DNA from: Sinohyriopsis cumingii
Lineage: Eukaryota > Mollusca > Bivalvia > Unionida > Unionidae
Assembly (NCBI GenBank): GCA_028554795.2
Contig: CM068839.1
Coordinates: forward strand, 16,438,720-16,502,719
Length of the DNA stretch: 64,000 bases
Reading direction: 5' to 3'
Both the position numbers and the translations under genes were made by a program. The notes beneath the pieces were generated by a model, which saw only the letters and a list, made by a program, of their open reading frames with translations, ran no database searches and was not told the DNA's origin. Below, piece by piece: positions 27,901-40,085 of the stretch; position 1 is the stretch's first letter, and each line of letters opens with the position of its first letter.

Positions 27901-28640
27901 CTAGTTTTACAGAGTGTTTCAAACTTGGCCCAGTCGGCTTTCTTTAAATTCTATTGTGGAATTACTTCATCAGTTGTAGAGTTAAGATCTACAAGGGAGA
28001 TTGGAAAGTGATCGCTGCTGTGAAGGTCATCAGCGACCTTCTTTTCATAGTTCAAAAGCAGCGAAGGAGAACAAATTGTCAAATCGATGCATGTGTATGT
28101 ACCCGTACCTGGGTGTAAATATGTCGGTGTTTTGGTGTTATATAGACACAGATCGTGTCTAGAAATAATGTCTTCAACTGTGTGACCTCTGTCACTTATA
28201 TGATTTGATCCCCATAAAATGTTATGGGCATTAAAATCCCAGAGTAAAACAAAGGGTGCGGGAAGCTGTTGAACAAGATTATCGAGTTCGTTTGGTACTA
28301 GGTTAGTGTTTGGTGGTAAGTAAATAGAGCAAAATGTAATCACTCGATGTAGAGTGACGCTTACAGCAATGGCTTGTAAATTGGTGTTTAAATGGATGAC
28401 GCTATGAGGGGCTTTGTTGTTCACAATAAGAGAGACTCCTCCTGAGGCCCTGTCAACATTCTGTGAGTAGGTGTTAAACAGGGAGTCGTTTTTAAGTGTG
28501 ATGTTATCCGTATCTTTCAAAAATGTTTCTTGAAGACATAATACTGCAGGATCATGTTCGTTTATTAGCAGAAGAATATCATGATAGATGGCTTTAAGTC
28601 CTGTACAATTCCATTGATGGTGTTCTTCATTATAAGTTTA
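25000..28640 (-). pseudogene. LINE ORF2: endonuclease, reverse transcriptase, RNase H
   Basis: Minus strand. Endonuclease: QWNCTGLKAIYHDI then LCLQETFLKD, ASGGVSLIVNN, LWDFNAHNILWGS and DHFPISLVD (28640-27960). Reverse transcriptase: EATVIPVPKPGKD, NYRPIALTSC (about 27190-27080), then QEMGVPQGSILSVTLFNIKIN and CSLYVDDFLICY (26750-26620), the YVDD catalytic box. RNase H: RIYTDGSKDEEKVAAAF near 25755. C-terminal motif CISCNEPFTVKYFM near 25150. Stops and shifts occur near 27950, 27630, 26900 and 26060. This is the enzyme of target-primed reverse transcription; dead here. Confidence 0.88.
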
Positions 28641-28889
28641 TATTGGAGATTCTGGACCTAGTTAGACCTTTCGCGGAAGCAATCTGGTTATTTCTCTGGA
28701 GGATGTACGGGGGTGAATTTTTTTGTTGTTAGGTCTGGAGCTACCTTGAGCGCATAGAGCAGATTCTTCTGCATCCATGCTCTCAATGTCTCCAAACCTG
28801 TTATATAGTTTGATGGGGTCATCTGACCCCTTTTGTTGTCTGTTTCCGTGAGATTTTTTACTTTTTGGTGATTTCAGTGGTTGAGTATT

Positions 28890-29859
28890 ATTAATTGTGG
28901 TCTGAGTAGATGCCGTGTTTATCTGTACTTGGTAATGGGGAGTGTTTGAGTTTGGTCTTGAATCGGGTGCTTCTTTTTTGTGTTTGAGCGTCCTTTGTTG
29001 TTTTAGGATTGCTTTTCACTACAGTGGAGAAGGATGGGCCTGGATGGGCTGTTTTTGCCTGTACAAGTTTTCTGGCTTCTGGATAGGGATTTTTATTTGT
29101 GTATTTTACCCTCTGAATTTCCTTCTCCTGTTTCCAGGTATCGCAATCCTTGGAATTTGCGTGGTGCTCCTTTCCACAGTTGACACAATGCGGAGTCGCT
29201 CTACAATCAGATTTCTGATGAGCATTGTCTCCGGATCGGCCACATATTTGGCTTTTTGAGCAGCGGTCTTCGTGATGGCCGTATTTTTGACACTTATAAC
29301 ACCGAAGGGGGTTTGGAATGTAAATCTCTACCTTTACTTGCAAAAACCCAACTTTGACCACTTTGGGTACTGTTGGCTTGTTGAACGTGAGTACAATGGT
29401 GTTGGTGTCCTGTAGGTTATTACGTTTAGTACGTATTCTGCGTACTGCAGTGACACCTTCATTTTTCATTCCTTCAATGATAGCAGTGTCGCTGACTCCA
29501 GCCAAGTCGCGACAACGAATTACACCTTTGGATGTATTGAGTGTGGTGTGAGCGAATGAGGTCACTGGAATGTCGAAGAAAGTTTTTATTTTCTTGATAT
29601 TGTGTGTCTGACCTCATCGCTCACACTCCACAAGAAGGCAACCCGATTTAATTTTGTTGACGCTCTTTGGTGTACCAATCAATCCTGTAATTGTTTTCCC
29701 GATCACAAACGAAAAAAGTGAGGTAAGCGGTTTCTTGGCATCTTTAGACTGTGCAACCATGAAGCGTGGAAATGACTCCACACTGCATGGTTCGTCGTCA
29801 GTCAGATAGAGTTTTGGATCGTTTATTTTTATTTTTTTTGGAAGTTTCCTTCTTGGCAT
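28890..29859 (-). pseudogene. LINE ORF1 with CCHC zinc knuckles
   Basis: Minus strand from MPRRKLPKKIKIND at 29859. One frameshift at about 29605 (CGATGAGG) joins to a second frame running to 28891. The middle carries three zinc knuckles: CYKCQKYGHHEDRC, CGRSGDNAHQKSDC and CVNCGKEHHANSKDC. This is the nucleic-acid-binding ORF1 type of Jockey elements, packaging the LINE RNA. Confidence 0.88.
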
Positions 29860-30390
29860 AATTAAAATTCAGCATCCGTGCTCCCCACCCACCAATGGGA
29901 CACTTTTCAAGTGCCAGGGATACACAGATGCCATACTCAGTTGATAAAATTAACTTTGATTGACCCTGAAGTCGCCAATTTCTAGGGTCGGTAAAATTAC
30001 CTGCCGATTGACCCGTTAAGCCACCGCCTTGTAGGAAGTCTTCTAAGACTTGGGAAAGGTTAAGATAAAGGAATAGTCTATAGGGGCAACGGTGGTATCA
30101 AGAGAGATACAAGGAGAAAGATAAAGAAGGTGAGAGAGTAAATAAAGACTTCCTAGGGCTCGGCGTGACCAGCCGATTTGTCGAACCGGGCCCATCCCGT
30201 CCACCCTTCTAAGAGAAGTATAGGCCAAAGTAGTGTTTTGCATCGGAAAGCCTCTGCTCAACTACCAGGATCCTTTCCTCCCCCGACACGAGACGCAACC
30301 CACGGCAAACAGGTTGCCTCTACTTAGTCGCCTTTTACGACACGTAGCGAGGCACGTCGGGCCAATTCTACAACCCCGGACCCGCAGAGG

Positions 30391-32754
30391 GAGTCTTTGA
30401 TAGAACTATCAGTGAACGAAAAACATGTATCTGTTAATTTCAAGGCGCATTTCTAATGACAATTATTGTAATATCTCACCGATGGCACTGGACACAAATG
30501 CAGATCAGTAGTTATTTTTCATAACTGTCGTCGGGTAAAGCTTGTTCCCTTCTTCAATAAAATGGAAAGAAAACTGTTCCTGCAATGGTGATAAAATATA
30601 AAAAATTAAAATGTTTACATAAGTAATTATTTTCATTGCAACTAAACCTTAAATATCATGTCTGTTCCAGAGAACGGTACATAAAGAAGTGGAAAACAAA
30701 ATATATTCTGAACATTTAATTGTTATCCATGAATTACTCATATGATAATCAAGCTGGCCTTAAAAATGTAACAGTGAATGAAAAACTGGGTATATAATAG
30801 GGGGTTGGGTTATCATTTACCAATGGTCAGGTTTTCACAACTCAAACATAAAGAAATTCATGGTAAGTAACCAATAACATGGTTAGGTTACCAGAAATAA
30901 TTGTTCTTTATTTATGACTAATGCATTAGGTGGTATTGAGAGTTTCTCTTCCAGCTTCACGTGCCACTCCTGAAATACATTTCTTCAATAGTGGTTAGCA
31001 ACCAACAAAGATAACTTGTTGTCACTGTTACTATGCACAAGATTAATTTAATATGTTACCCAGTATATGAAATATTGCAGCCAAATAAGTACAATTGTAA
31101 TAATGAATCAGTTAATATTGTCATTACAAAGTTACTATAATCATGATTAAGGTCTGGACCAAAATACTATTATCTGCCACAGCAGATGTTTCTAGACAAA
31201 ATATTTTCATCGCCTAACTTGTTTAATTTTTGTTTGTGATTTCACCAATTTGTGCTGACAGTAGCATGTGATTCACATTTTCTAAAGTTTCAGTGCACTA
31301 TTATGTTCAAAGATACATGAATGAGAAAAGAAATATCTGACAGTAACTGAGTCACACTTTTCAATGTAGACAAATAAAATAACTTTAAAAATGCTTCTTA
31401 AAAATCAACAATATTACAGCAACATCCTCACTGACATTCACTACTATCTCATGCTGTTCTAACCTGCATAACAAAGTATATATCTGCAAAAACATTTAAA
31501 TGGTTACCTACCTGAGAATTATTTTTTAATAGAAACAAACTTCTCAAAGTATCAACATGAACTCTTGACATATAAGAAAAGGAAACCTGCTACAGTTAAG
31601 TAAAAGACCATGTAAATGTGTCGCTGGAATTATAACTGTAAAATTAAGTACATGCCTTTCACGAGAAAGAAAAAAAGAAGAATATGACAACAATATTATA
31701 ACGATGGCTGCACACATGGGCTGTAAGGGGTGGAATCTGGTGAAGAATATTCACTCTAATATAAAAAATTGTGAAATAAAGATGCATAAAAATGTAATTT
31801 CCATTATTATTAACATTTTGCAAATATGCAGTTTATGTAAAAAGTGTAAGATAGATTCATACTGCTGGCAATGTCAGTTTTTCACATAAAGAAATGAATA
31901 GGCCATTCTCAATCTATGTTCAGTAAATAATCGCTAACAGTTAACAATTCTCAGACGACTTAGTAATCATAATGTAGCAAAGCAGCTATACAGATATCAG
32001 TAAATTACTATGAGCCAACAATAGCATCACTGATGATTATTTTCTCGCTCATGTAAAAATATCACATGGAAAAAGGGAAAAGACACGAAAAATAACAATA
32101 TTAAACAGTAACAACTTTAAAAAAAGTATGTAAACTTAAGCTGCATTTACCCAGGTTCCAATAGTCTGTAATAAGACACACACAGACACACATAATGTAT
32201 GTTGTATATATTCTTTTTAGTTGTTTTAGATGTTTGCAGGCCAGGCAAATGTTTTTTTTTAATGACAAAAAATATTTTTAGTAGTAACAATATAACAAAT
32301 TTCTTTTCTAACGTGTGTACATTCTTAAAATTAATTGAAATAAAAAAGAAACCACTTTGGCTAATAATGAACACATTTTGTTATGACTGAATAATAAATA
32401 GTAATTTTAGAAATAATACCATTATAGAAGGTAGTGAACATACTGAGCTTTTGTACTGTGAATAAAGAAATGCCACACTTAATGATTTTATTATATGCTG
32501 ATGAAAGGATAATTTAATGGTAAATTAAGATGCACATTCTGACAAGTAAAATTTTACTGTAAATTAACATGCACATTCTGAGATTACATTAGAATTAAAA
32601 AGTGGCATGATTTATGTCATCATTTGTATTGTAACTGATCGATAGTAATTTGAGTCATCGGAGAAAGATGTTTATTTGTTTTATTTGATTTTTAATGAAG
32701 CCCTACCAATGTATCAGTTACATAACTATAAGGTTTCCTTGTCATAGTCTATAG
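30391..32754. other. Non-coding stretch
   Basis: No gene recognised in 2.4 kb; AT-rich with only short random frames (e.g. 31704-31889). A short CA run near 32175. I see no conserved structure. Confidence 0.5.
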
Positions 32755-32949
32755 CAGGGGAGCACAACCATTTTTGGCCAAGGGCCAGATTGCATTTTCT
32801 AAGACCACTTGAGGGCCACAGACACATTTCTTTAATATTATTACTGTTCACAGGCCAGACTTCTGTGTTGTTTTAATTTGTCCTGAGGGCCGGACAGAAC
32901 AAGTTTGTTGGCCCGATTCGGCCATCTGGCCAGGGTTTGTGCACCCATG
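32755..32949. mobile_element. hAT-type MITE, 195 bp
   Basis: Starts CAGGGGAGCACAACC and ends GGTTTGTGCACCCATG, imperfect inverted termini of the hAT CAGGGGTG... kind. Flanks GTCTATAG (32747-32754) and GTCTACAG (32950-32957) match 7 of 8, the 8-bp duplication expected for hAT. Internal GGGCCAGA/GGGCCGGA repeats. Confidence 0.8.
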
Positions 32950-32957
32950 GTCTACAG

Positions 32958-33589
32958 TGACGTCTAACATATGCCGAAGACACATTATATTAGTGCACAA
33001 CTATTAGGCATTAGATAGCTATAGCAAAGAATGTTACTGCACAGATAAAGCTAGAGCATAATAAGTTTGATCTATGAACAATATATGTGTCGATGACTTT
33101 TACAATTTCTGGGTGGGTGTAGATATGACATATCATATAAATCATGTTTCATATGAATAATTTCATGAAATCTTTCTGAAAACCCAGACAACATTCAAAA
33201 GTCGGAGCCTGGACAAGCCTGTGGTAGGCCCAACCTAACCTATGCCTATCAACCATAAAGTGGAACATGGATATCATAATCATAAAACATTATCAATATA
33301 CATAAACAAATTATCGGTACTTTGGTCAGTCCAATTACTCTTAAGTAAATAATAAGTAATAATATTAACTGTCTTTTTAAAAAGACAAACATGAGTTAGG
33401 TCTTTTTAAAAAACAAGTAGGGGCACAACATTATGATTTAACATGGACATATTGCCGTAATGGAGATGCCATTCAAAGAAAAATTTAAAATGAAATAATT
33501 AACAAAGAACTTTAAAGAATATAGACTGATATCACTATGTGACCTTATTCATGTTAAAAGCAAGTTTTAAGTAAAAACTATAATTTATG
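32958..33589. other. Non-coding stretch
   Basis: Nothing recognised. Probably intergenic or 3' UTR of the SGNH gene to its right. Confidence 0.45.
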
Positions 33590-33869
33590 TTAATAAAACT
33601 TATCCTTGTAATCCATCGACATAAATTTCTCTCTGGATGGAAACTGCTTTACTACATCTGCATAAAACATACGGGTGGCACAGGTCCGAGGATACAAAAT
33701 TTCAGCGCTATTTATCTGCACCATGTCCACACAAACAACAAACGACTCCAATACTGTTTTCAATACATATGCACCATTTCTGTTTACATGGAGTCCATCA
33801 AGTGCCAAATGCATACTTCGATCAAACAATGGGTTATAACCAATACAATGGCACTTATCACATTCTCGG
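33590..33869 (-). CDS. SGNH hydrolase-like gene, candidate last exon
   Basis: Minus strand. The reading contains LALDGLHVNRNGAYVL, the Asp-x-x-His block V of GDSL/SGNH esterases, and continues to a stop at 33590. A splice acceptor-like TTTTTAAG precedes the proposed exon start; its phase (one base then codons) fits the two bases left over at the end of the upstream exon at 35090. Additional exons between them are possible. The frame 33590-33886 has a Met upstream, but a stop lies just before it, so splicing is more likely. Host gene or domesticated repeat cannot be told. Confidence 0.5.
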
Positions 33870-35089
33870 CTTAAAAATGCCATCATTTAGTGCAGCATAT
33901 CTTCTTTGTAAGTCTAGTAAAACAGTCGAGTTTCAATGCAAAGATTTAAAGTTAATGGTGGTTCGAGGCAGAATTCCAAACATCGACCAACATGAATAAA
34001 GTCTCTGAAACAATTGAAAGAAATGCACCAAAAGAATTAACTAAACTAAAATGTGACTAATAAATCTGTGAAAATTTCAGAAAATCACCATGGTAACTAC
34101 TGGTATTTGGAAATATAAACAAAATGATCCAAACATAGAAACATCTGCTACCGAGGTTATTTTGTTCAACTCTCAAGCTCTAAACAAAAATAACTATCCC
34201 ATTTTGACATCATATGGCAAGATTTAGGAACAATGCACACTATTCAATTTTGTTGTAGGAATGTAAAAATCATATGCAATGGTACAAATTTTCTCACAAA
34301 GTCATGTATGTATTACCTAATTAATGTTACCCTCCTCGTGATGTTAAGCCTGTATATTTGTTGTATTTGGTGGGTTGTTAGTTAATAAACGTAGCTTGTT
34401 GGAAGCCGAGAATACCAAAATCGGTTAAAAGGATGACAAGAATCTTGAATGAAATAAAGCTATTGAAACACTTTCTTCTATATTTGTATGTTTTTATTCA
34501 TTTTGATAAAGAAACATACTTCAACTTAATCCAATTACGGCATTCCCGGCATAAATCACATTCCAGGCAAATGAAATGTAGGCCAACATAACTTGAAAAC
34601 AGGTCCGCATGATTGTAGGAGAATTTGAATTTATTAGAAAAAGAGCATCAGAGTAAGAACAATCTCGCTAAAACATTATGACTTTAATTTGCAGAAAAGT
34701 GTTGATATGGTGTTGATATGGGCTGTAAAAATGAGATATTTCTGAAATCTGACTTCTCATTATGATGCTAGGTGACACCAAAAACATGCTACACAAGCAC
34801 CATTAATTCGACAGTAAGACCTCGACCACAAAACATAACAATTAGGGTCCATGTCTTAGACTGTAGGACGACTAGACAATATGGATGCTAAACATGCAAA
34901 AATATTCTTGAAAATTATGGTCTTATTCGAATTAGAGATATTATTTGGAATTCATCACTAGCCAGTTCTACTCTGTAAGATCAATATAATAAATTAAATA
35001 TACAATACAAATTTATAATAGTTCTGCTGCAAATACTGGGCACAATTAATAACAAATATTTCTAAAGTAAAACTAACAAGTAAAAATAC

Positions 35090-35314
35090 CTTGTAAATAT
35101 GTTCACATCTTTTCCAACATCATTGGAACCTGTGTAAAGAATCAGCAGGTCAGGTTTTTGGGCTCGGACAATGTCTAACACTTTGGATTTAAAATTGGTG
35201 ATATCTACAACCAATTTTGCACCAGGAATACACAACAGGAATAAGTTGGGACGATTCAGAATACCACAGAGTTGCTTCAACTTTGAATCACATGCAATGA
35301 AAATGATCGACACT
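35090..35314 (-). CDS. SGNH hydrolase-like gene, candidate internal exon
   Basis: Minus strand, 225 bp. Preceded by acceptor-like TACTTGCCAG and followed by donor GTATTTTTAC. It encodes VSIIFIACDSKLKQLC, CIPGAKLVVDITNF and PDLLILYTGSNDVGK: the GSND of SGNH block III, with an earlier CDS in place of the GDS nucleophile block. Together with the exon at 33590 this is a partial lipase/acylhydrolase domain. Upstream exons were not found. The product may hydrolyse esters, but a Cys-Asp-Ser rather than Gly-Asp-Ser leaves activity uncertain. Confidence 0.55.
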
Positions 35315-35377
35315 CTGGCAAGTATGCAGCAGCTATGTAAAATATACAATGAATATGAAATGAATATCAACTATATA

Positions 35378-36030
35378 AAAGAAGTTGTTGTTGTTGTTGT
35401 TGTTGTGGGGTTTAACACCATATTTCAGCACACGATAGGCTATGCATGGCGGCCAGTATTAATGGTGGAGGAAGAACCCGGAAAAATTCCTGGAAGAACC
35501 ACCAACCCATGAGAAGCTACTGGCAAGCTTTCTCACATACCCACGTTAGCCGAATCCTAGTCTCGAAGCCATGCAGACAGATGAGATGGCAGTAATCAGT
35601 AACAAAGAGCACTTTAGACCACTCTGCCCCTTTAAAAGAAGTAATTGTTTTTCTAAAAAGAAAATAGCAATGACATAAACATGAAATTATACCTTTTCAC
35701 CCAATATCAAGTGTAATTGTTGTTGTAGGGTTTAACGCCATATTTCAGCACACAATAGGCTATGAATGACGGCCAGTATTAATGGTGGAGGAAGAACCCG
35801 GAAAAATTCCTGGAAGAACCACCAACCCATGAAAAGCTACTGGCAAGCTTTCTCACATACCCACGTTAGCTGAATCCTAGACTCGAAGCCGTGCAGACAG
35901 ATGTGAGATGGCAGTGATCAGTAACAAAGAGTACTTTAGACAACTCGGCCTCTTTAAAAGAAGTAATTGTCTTTCTAAAAAGAAAATAGCAATGCCATAA
36001 ACATGAAATTATACGAATTTTTCACCCTAT
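35378..36030. repeat. Tandem pair of a ~320-bp repeat
   Basis: Two direct copies, offset about 321 bp: shared GTTTAAC-CCATATTTCAGCAC, GGCCAGTATTAATGGTGGAG, GGAAAAATTCCTGGAAG and CATACCCACGTTAGC. The first copy starts with a GTT microsatellite (35382-35406), the second with a shorter one. I recall such a repeat as widespread in mollusc genomes (unverified). No coding. Confidence 0.85.
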
Positions 36031-36185
36031 ATCAAGTGTAATCAAAATGAAGTTAATCATAAACACTTCAGAAAACAAACTACTATCTTGGGGGTAGAAA
36101 CGCATGAACACTTATCAAATGAATATAACTAATAAAATACTTTCTAGTATATTTTTCACGCTAGCAGTTTTAATAATACCTTAGC

Positions 36186-36918
36186 TATAGTCTGATAATA
36201 CAAACCCGTTTGTTTGTACCCCCAGACCGATTTAAATAATGGGAAACCTTTAATGTGATAAAAAATGCAAGGAACTTAGTCAATTCATTCATTGATTTAT
36301 TGTTCTAACCTGATTCTGAGTAGAGTGGAAATAACTTCGTCATCATAAGCGCGTCTCATGCTGAAACGAAAGTTTTCAGTGTAATAGATGGACATGCTCG
36401 GATCCATTTCCAGTTTCTGGACAAGTCCATTTTCAGCAAAGGGGTGTTTCACGACTACAGATGTACATATATAAGTCGTCTGCTTCCGATATTTACGGTG
36501 TCAACTCAAGCAAAGGAAAATAATGACAACTACAAATTTGCTTTTCATGTGGATTTAGCAAGCAGTTTAATTTCTATGTTCAAATATGCAGAGGGATATA
36601 ATTCCAAATTCTCAACGTTATGTAACTTACGCAATTATTCAGCAGTTACCGAACAGGATGAACTACGTCATTATGTTGTCTGATGGAAATAAACTAGCCT
36701 ATAGTGTATGCAATATGGCACCGTGCTAGTAAGGAAGTCCGTTAAGCACGAAATGGTGCAGGGGATGCCAGCATTAGGGCCATTCTGGTCAGTCAGGTTG
36801 TAAATTATAAATCAATGATTCAATTGACTCAGTTCTATGCACTTTTATCACATTAAACGTTCTAGTTTTTGAAATCGGTAGGGGGTACAAACAAACGGGG
36901 ATGTAGAGTCAGACTATA
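36186..36918. mobile_element. Putative MITE with ~115-bp TIRs
   Basis: Left end TATAGTCTGATAATACAAAC and the right end ...GAGTCAGACTATA form inverted repeats that continue through CCCGTTTGTTTGTACCCCC, ACCGATTT and GTTTAATGTGATAAAA to GAGTCAATT/ATTGATTTAT for about 115 bp. TA flanks both ends. The 730-bp interior includes a 79-codon frame of unknown worth. Possibly a Tc1/mariner-like derivative given TA. Confidence 0.7.
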
Positions 36919-37469
36919 TTAGTATGTGAATAAGCAAGCTAAACTTCTTACTTGCGAAGTAATCAAACGATAAGACATATAAATGAACAAAAAACTAAGC
37001 AATGTAAGTACAATATCAAATAAATTCAACCAATATTTACAAAAAGAGAAAATAAAGTCAAATTGATAAAAGAATGAAACGAAAATTCAAATTGGTCTAG
37101 CAGTTGGTAACGTTGACTGTGGCCTATACAAACTAGTTTGTTAAATTTGCGCACTAAAATAAACTGTCAAATAAACGAAAGCGTCAGCAGTTATAATTAC
37201 CTGTATGTCTGATAATTTTTAAATATATATAAACGATGAAAATTGTAGCTAAGATGCAGCAATTAATAACTGTTATTGCTCAAATTTGAAAGGTATCCAC
37301 ACGAATTTTGGGTCAAGCGGAAGCAGGAAGTAGAATCGATGGTTTATGGGATTGTTTCTGAGACAATGTATTGTACAACCAATCAAAGCCATTGTTTTAG
37401 CGGGTACATTTGTATATCTGAATATATGAATATTTAATGACTGGTATGATTTCTCCATTATCCCCCCTC

Positions 37470-38274
37470 TTAGAGTTGTCCAACATGTTGATTCCGGTCC
37501 GTCCATCATACTATACATTGATGCATAGATACAGGACATTAAACGATTCTGTTGCACGATGGAGCGAACAGTATTAGGTGTGGACAAAACATTTAATCTT
37601 GGAGAAATGTATTTAACATCAACAGTGTTAAAAAACAGAGTACTTTTACGAATCGATATCGGAGAGTCTCCTATATTTTCGGCCCCTCTTTTCTACATGG
37701 TAAATCTGACTTTGAAACTTACAATGCTTTCTTCTCACAAATTGCGAGTCATTTCACAGATGAAGAAATAGAAAACATGATTGTCGGCTCAGATGACGAA
37801 ACTGCGATTCGTAAAAGCTTAAAGCGGTCATTCCCTGGAGCGATACAGATCGTTTGTACACTTCACTTGAAGAAAAATGACACTGATTATTTAAAAAATA
37901 GGGTCGGCGTCAACGTGCAAGATAGAAAATCATTGGTAAACACCCTTTTCGGTGACAAAGGAATTGCACAGGCCAATAATTCTGTAGTATTAGAAGCAAA
38001 AATAAAACATGCAACAGATGTCATTTCTGAAAAAGCGTCGGGTTTCCAGGCATACTTCGAAAAACGAATGCTACCAATACAGCCCATTACTGTCCAGAAC
38101 TCCCCATTACTGTGTTTAGGGAGACCCGTGACTAGGATTCATTTACTGAAAATTTCGAAGAAAGGGGTAATAATTTATGCAATTGATTTGGCGGCCCACT
38201 CCTCACAAGTTCATCTGTTGCTGTCAACACGATTCGTCCACACAAATGTTCTTAATGCAAAGTTAAGTCAATAG
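37470..38274 (+). pseudogene. MULE-like transposase remnant
   Basis: Plus strand. Reads IKRFCCTMERTVLGVDKTFNLGEMYLT, then (after a frame change near 37680-37770) IVGSDDETAIRKSLKRSFPGAIQIVCTLHLKKN and NTLFGDKGIAQAN, SGFQAYFEKRMLPIQ. The order D (GVDKTFNL), D (GSDDETA), CTLHLK is that of MULE-type DDE transposase-like proteins abundant in corals and molluscs, as I recall. Stop and frameshift near 37680-37771 make it non-functional; the end degrades after 38090. No TIRs identified. Confidence 0.6.
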
Positions 38275-39590
38275 ATATCTCTCTGAATTTGTTCCGAGTT
38301 TGAAAATACCTTAATATATTTCATGTATTAAGTCCGAAACGTTTGGATAATTTACATATATTTGTAATTCTCTCAAAACAAAATGTCTGACCATATAATA
38401 GAAAAATGTGCCTCTTTGCTTTTTCTTTTTTATTTTCTGTGTTTTAACGGCACTTTTGACGAATTATTGACTATCTCACGCCAAAGGGAAGTAAATGCCT
38501 TTTCCAAGAACAGAATGAGGAGAAAATCTGAATAAATGAATTATTTTTATGTATGGTGCCGAAGAAAAATGGATGAAACGGTTGAACGATGATCAAAACT
38601 TGAGTCCCATATGAACGAAAATGAAGCACTTGGTACAAATTAAAATCACTTGAAGAAATTATTGCAATGAGGGGCAATAATCTCAAAATACGCCCAACCC
38701 TAAACGTATCCCAAAGTTTTAACGGTTAAATTTTGTTGAAAGCCATCTAAATGGTTGAAATTAAGACAGACTTAACTTTTGCCAGTCACATTTCTAGGTT
38801 CTAAATTTCATTTTAAATCCAGATCCAAGTTCAGTTCATGGAATACATTAAAAAATTCTTATTGGGCGATATTCTAAGCCCGAAAGGGGAAATAACTAAG
38901 ACTTAATGCATAATATTCATATCATTTAACACCTTTGAGAGGCCTTTTTACCATATGACAGAATATAAACAAATTACGTCTGTTATACAGTCGGTAGGTC
39001 CGTGTAAGATAGCCCAATACAAAATCCCATACGAGGTGATTGGGTCATCGCCCACAAATGAAACTAATGTGCTGTGAAAAGTCCTTTGGATGTACTGATA
39101 GTACATACTTACAAGGTGTAATGTGGTATTCAAACCAAGACGAACTAAATTTAATTTAGTAGAAATAAGCCGCGTGTACACAGGTGAAGTATGTACATAG
39201 TACATAAATGTGCTGTAAAAAGCACAGTAAGGCAACCGAACAAATAAACAAAGGTGGGCTATTGTACGGGATCTCAAAACAACGAGACATCTTACTATAT
39301 TGACCTACCTTTTGCATATGGGAATCTTAATTTCTTTAGCAAGATGACAGAGGGCAAACTCTTCAAATCCTGTCAAATTTAGAATTCGTTTAGGTCTAAA
39401 GGTGCATATTTATTAAGATAAGTCCTCTCTCAATACTACGACCACTGCTACTAATCATTATTTAACGAGCATAGCAAAATTAATAAAAAATTACCCAACT
39501 CTCGCGTGGTCCTCAACACATTTATAGGTAATATTATAGTAAAATCACACGTACATGTGTACACACACGTTTCAACCAGGCCAAAAGGGG
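38275..39590. other. Non-coding stretch with a possible small MITE
   Basis: No gene recognised. At about 38999 GTCCGTGTAAGATAGCCCA and at about 39253 TGGGCTATTGTACGGGA form a ~17-bp inverted pair around a 270-bp segment; weak evidence for a small MITE. Confidence 0.35.
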
Positions 39591-39599
39591 CTTCTATGT

Positions 39600-39800
39600 C
39601 TATTACATTTACGTTAGTGTTAGGACTGGTCGGCCTAGTGTCAGGATAATGTGACTGGGTGGGGACATCATGCTACATGTCTGCGGCATGATGTGCCAGT
39701 GCTAAACATTACTATAAACGGCCACACTGCAGACATTGTAGCGATATGACTGAAAAATCGTTAAAGCTACGTTACAAATCCTAATCACATACACTTCATT
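39600..39800 (+). repeat. SINE fragment (5'-truncated)
   Basis: Contains GTTAGGACTGGTCGGCCTAG, GATGTGCCAGTGCTAAACAT and TAGCGATATGACTG followed by AAAGCTACGTTACAAATCC, matching the 3' two thirds of the SINE at 50201-50511. tRNA head absent. Confidence 0.75.
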
Positions 39801-39927
39801 TTTGCTTCACCTATTTTAACATTACAAAGGCAACAATGAGCAACTGGTTTCAGTCTTTTTACTTTGTCTATGTCAATCAATGGAATTAATCAAAAGTAAC
39901 GGGTGCTCTCCAAATTGTTGACTTTAA

Positions 39928-40085
39928 TATTCTGTGAGCCATGGAAATATAGCGTAGTTGTAACTAGTTTAAATATGTTTAGTTTCATAAATTTGTAATT
40001 TTAAATATTCTGCAAGCCATGGAAATATAGCGTAGTTGTAATTAGTTTAAATATGTTTAATTTCATAAATTTGTAATTTGAGATT
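39928..40085. repeat. Tandem duplication of a 78-bp unit
   Basis: AGCCATGGAAATATAGCGTA and ATAAATTTGTAATTT recur with a 78-bp period, two copies, few differences. Confidence 0.85.

Larger units (their letters stand above)
24800..30390 (-). mobile_element. Jockey-clade LINE, nearly full length, decayed
   Basis: Non-LTR retrotransposon read on the minus strand: 5' region at about 29860-30390 (with CCTTTTACGACACG, a word common in invertebrate LINE leaders), ORF1 with three zinc knuckles, ORF2 with endonuclease, reverse transcriptase and RNase H, and a 3' end near 24.8-25.0 kb. Several frameshifts and stops. Its 3' end also lies in copy B at the window's right edge, so it or a sister was there before the duplication. 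Confidence 0.85.

Noticed and set aside
33587..33999. Plus-strand ORFs at 33587-33999
   Set aside because: They lie opposite the SGNH exon and show no family resemblance.
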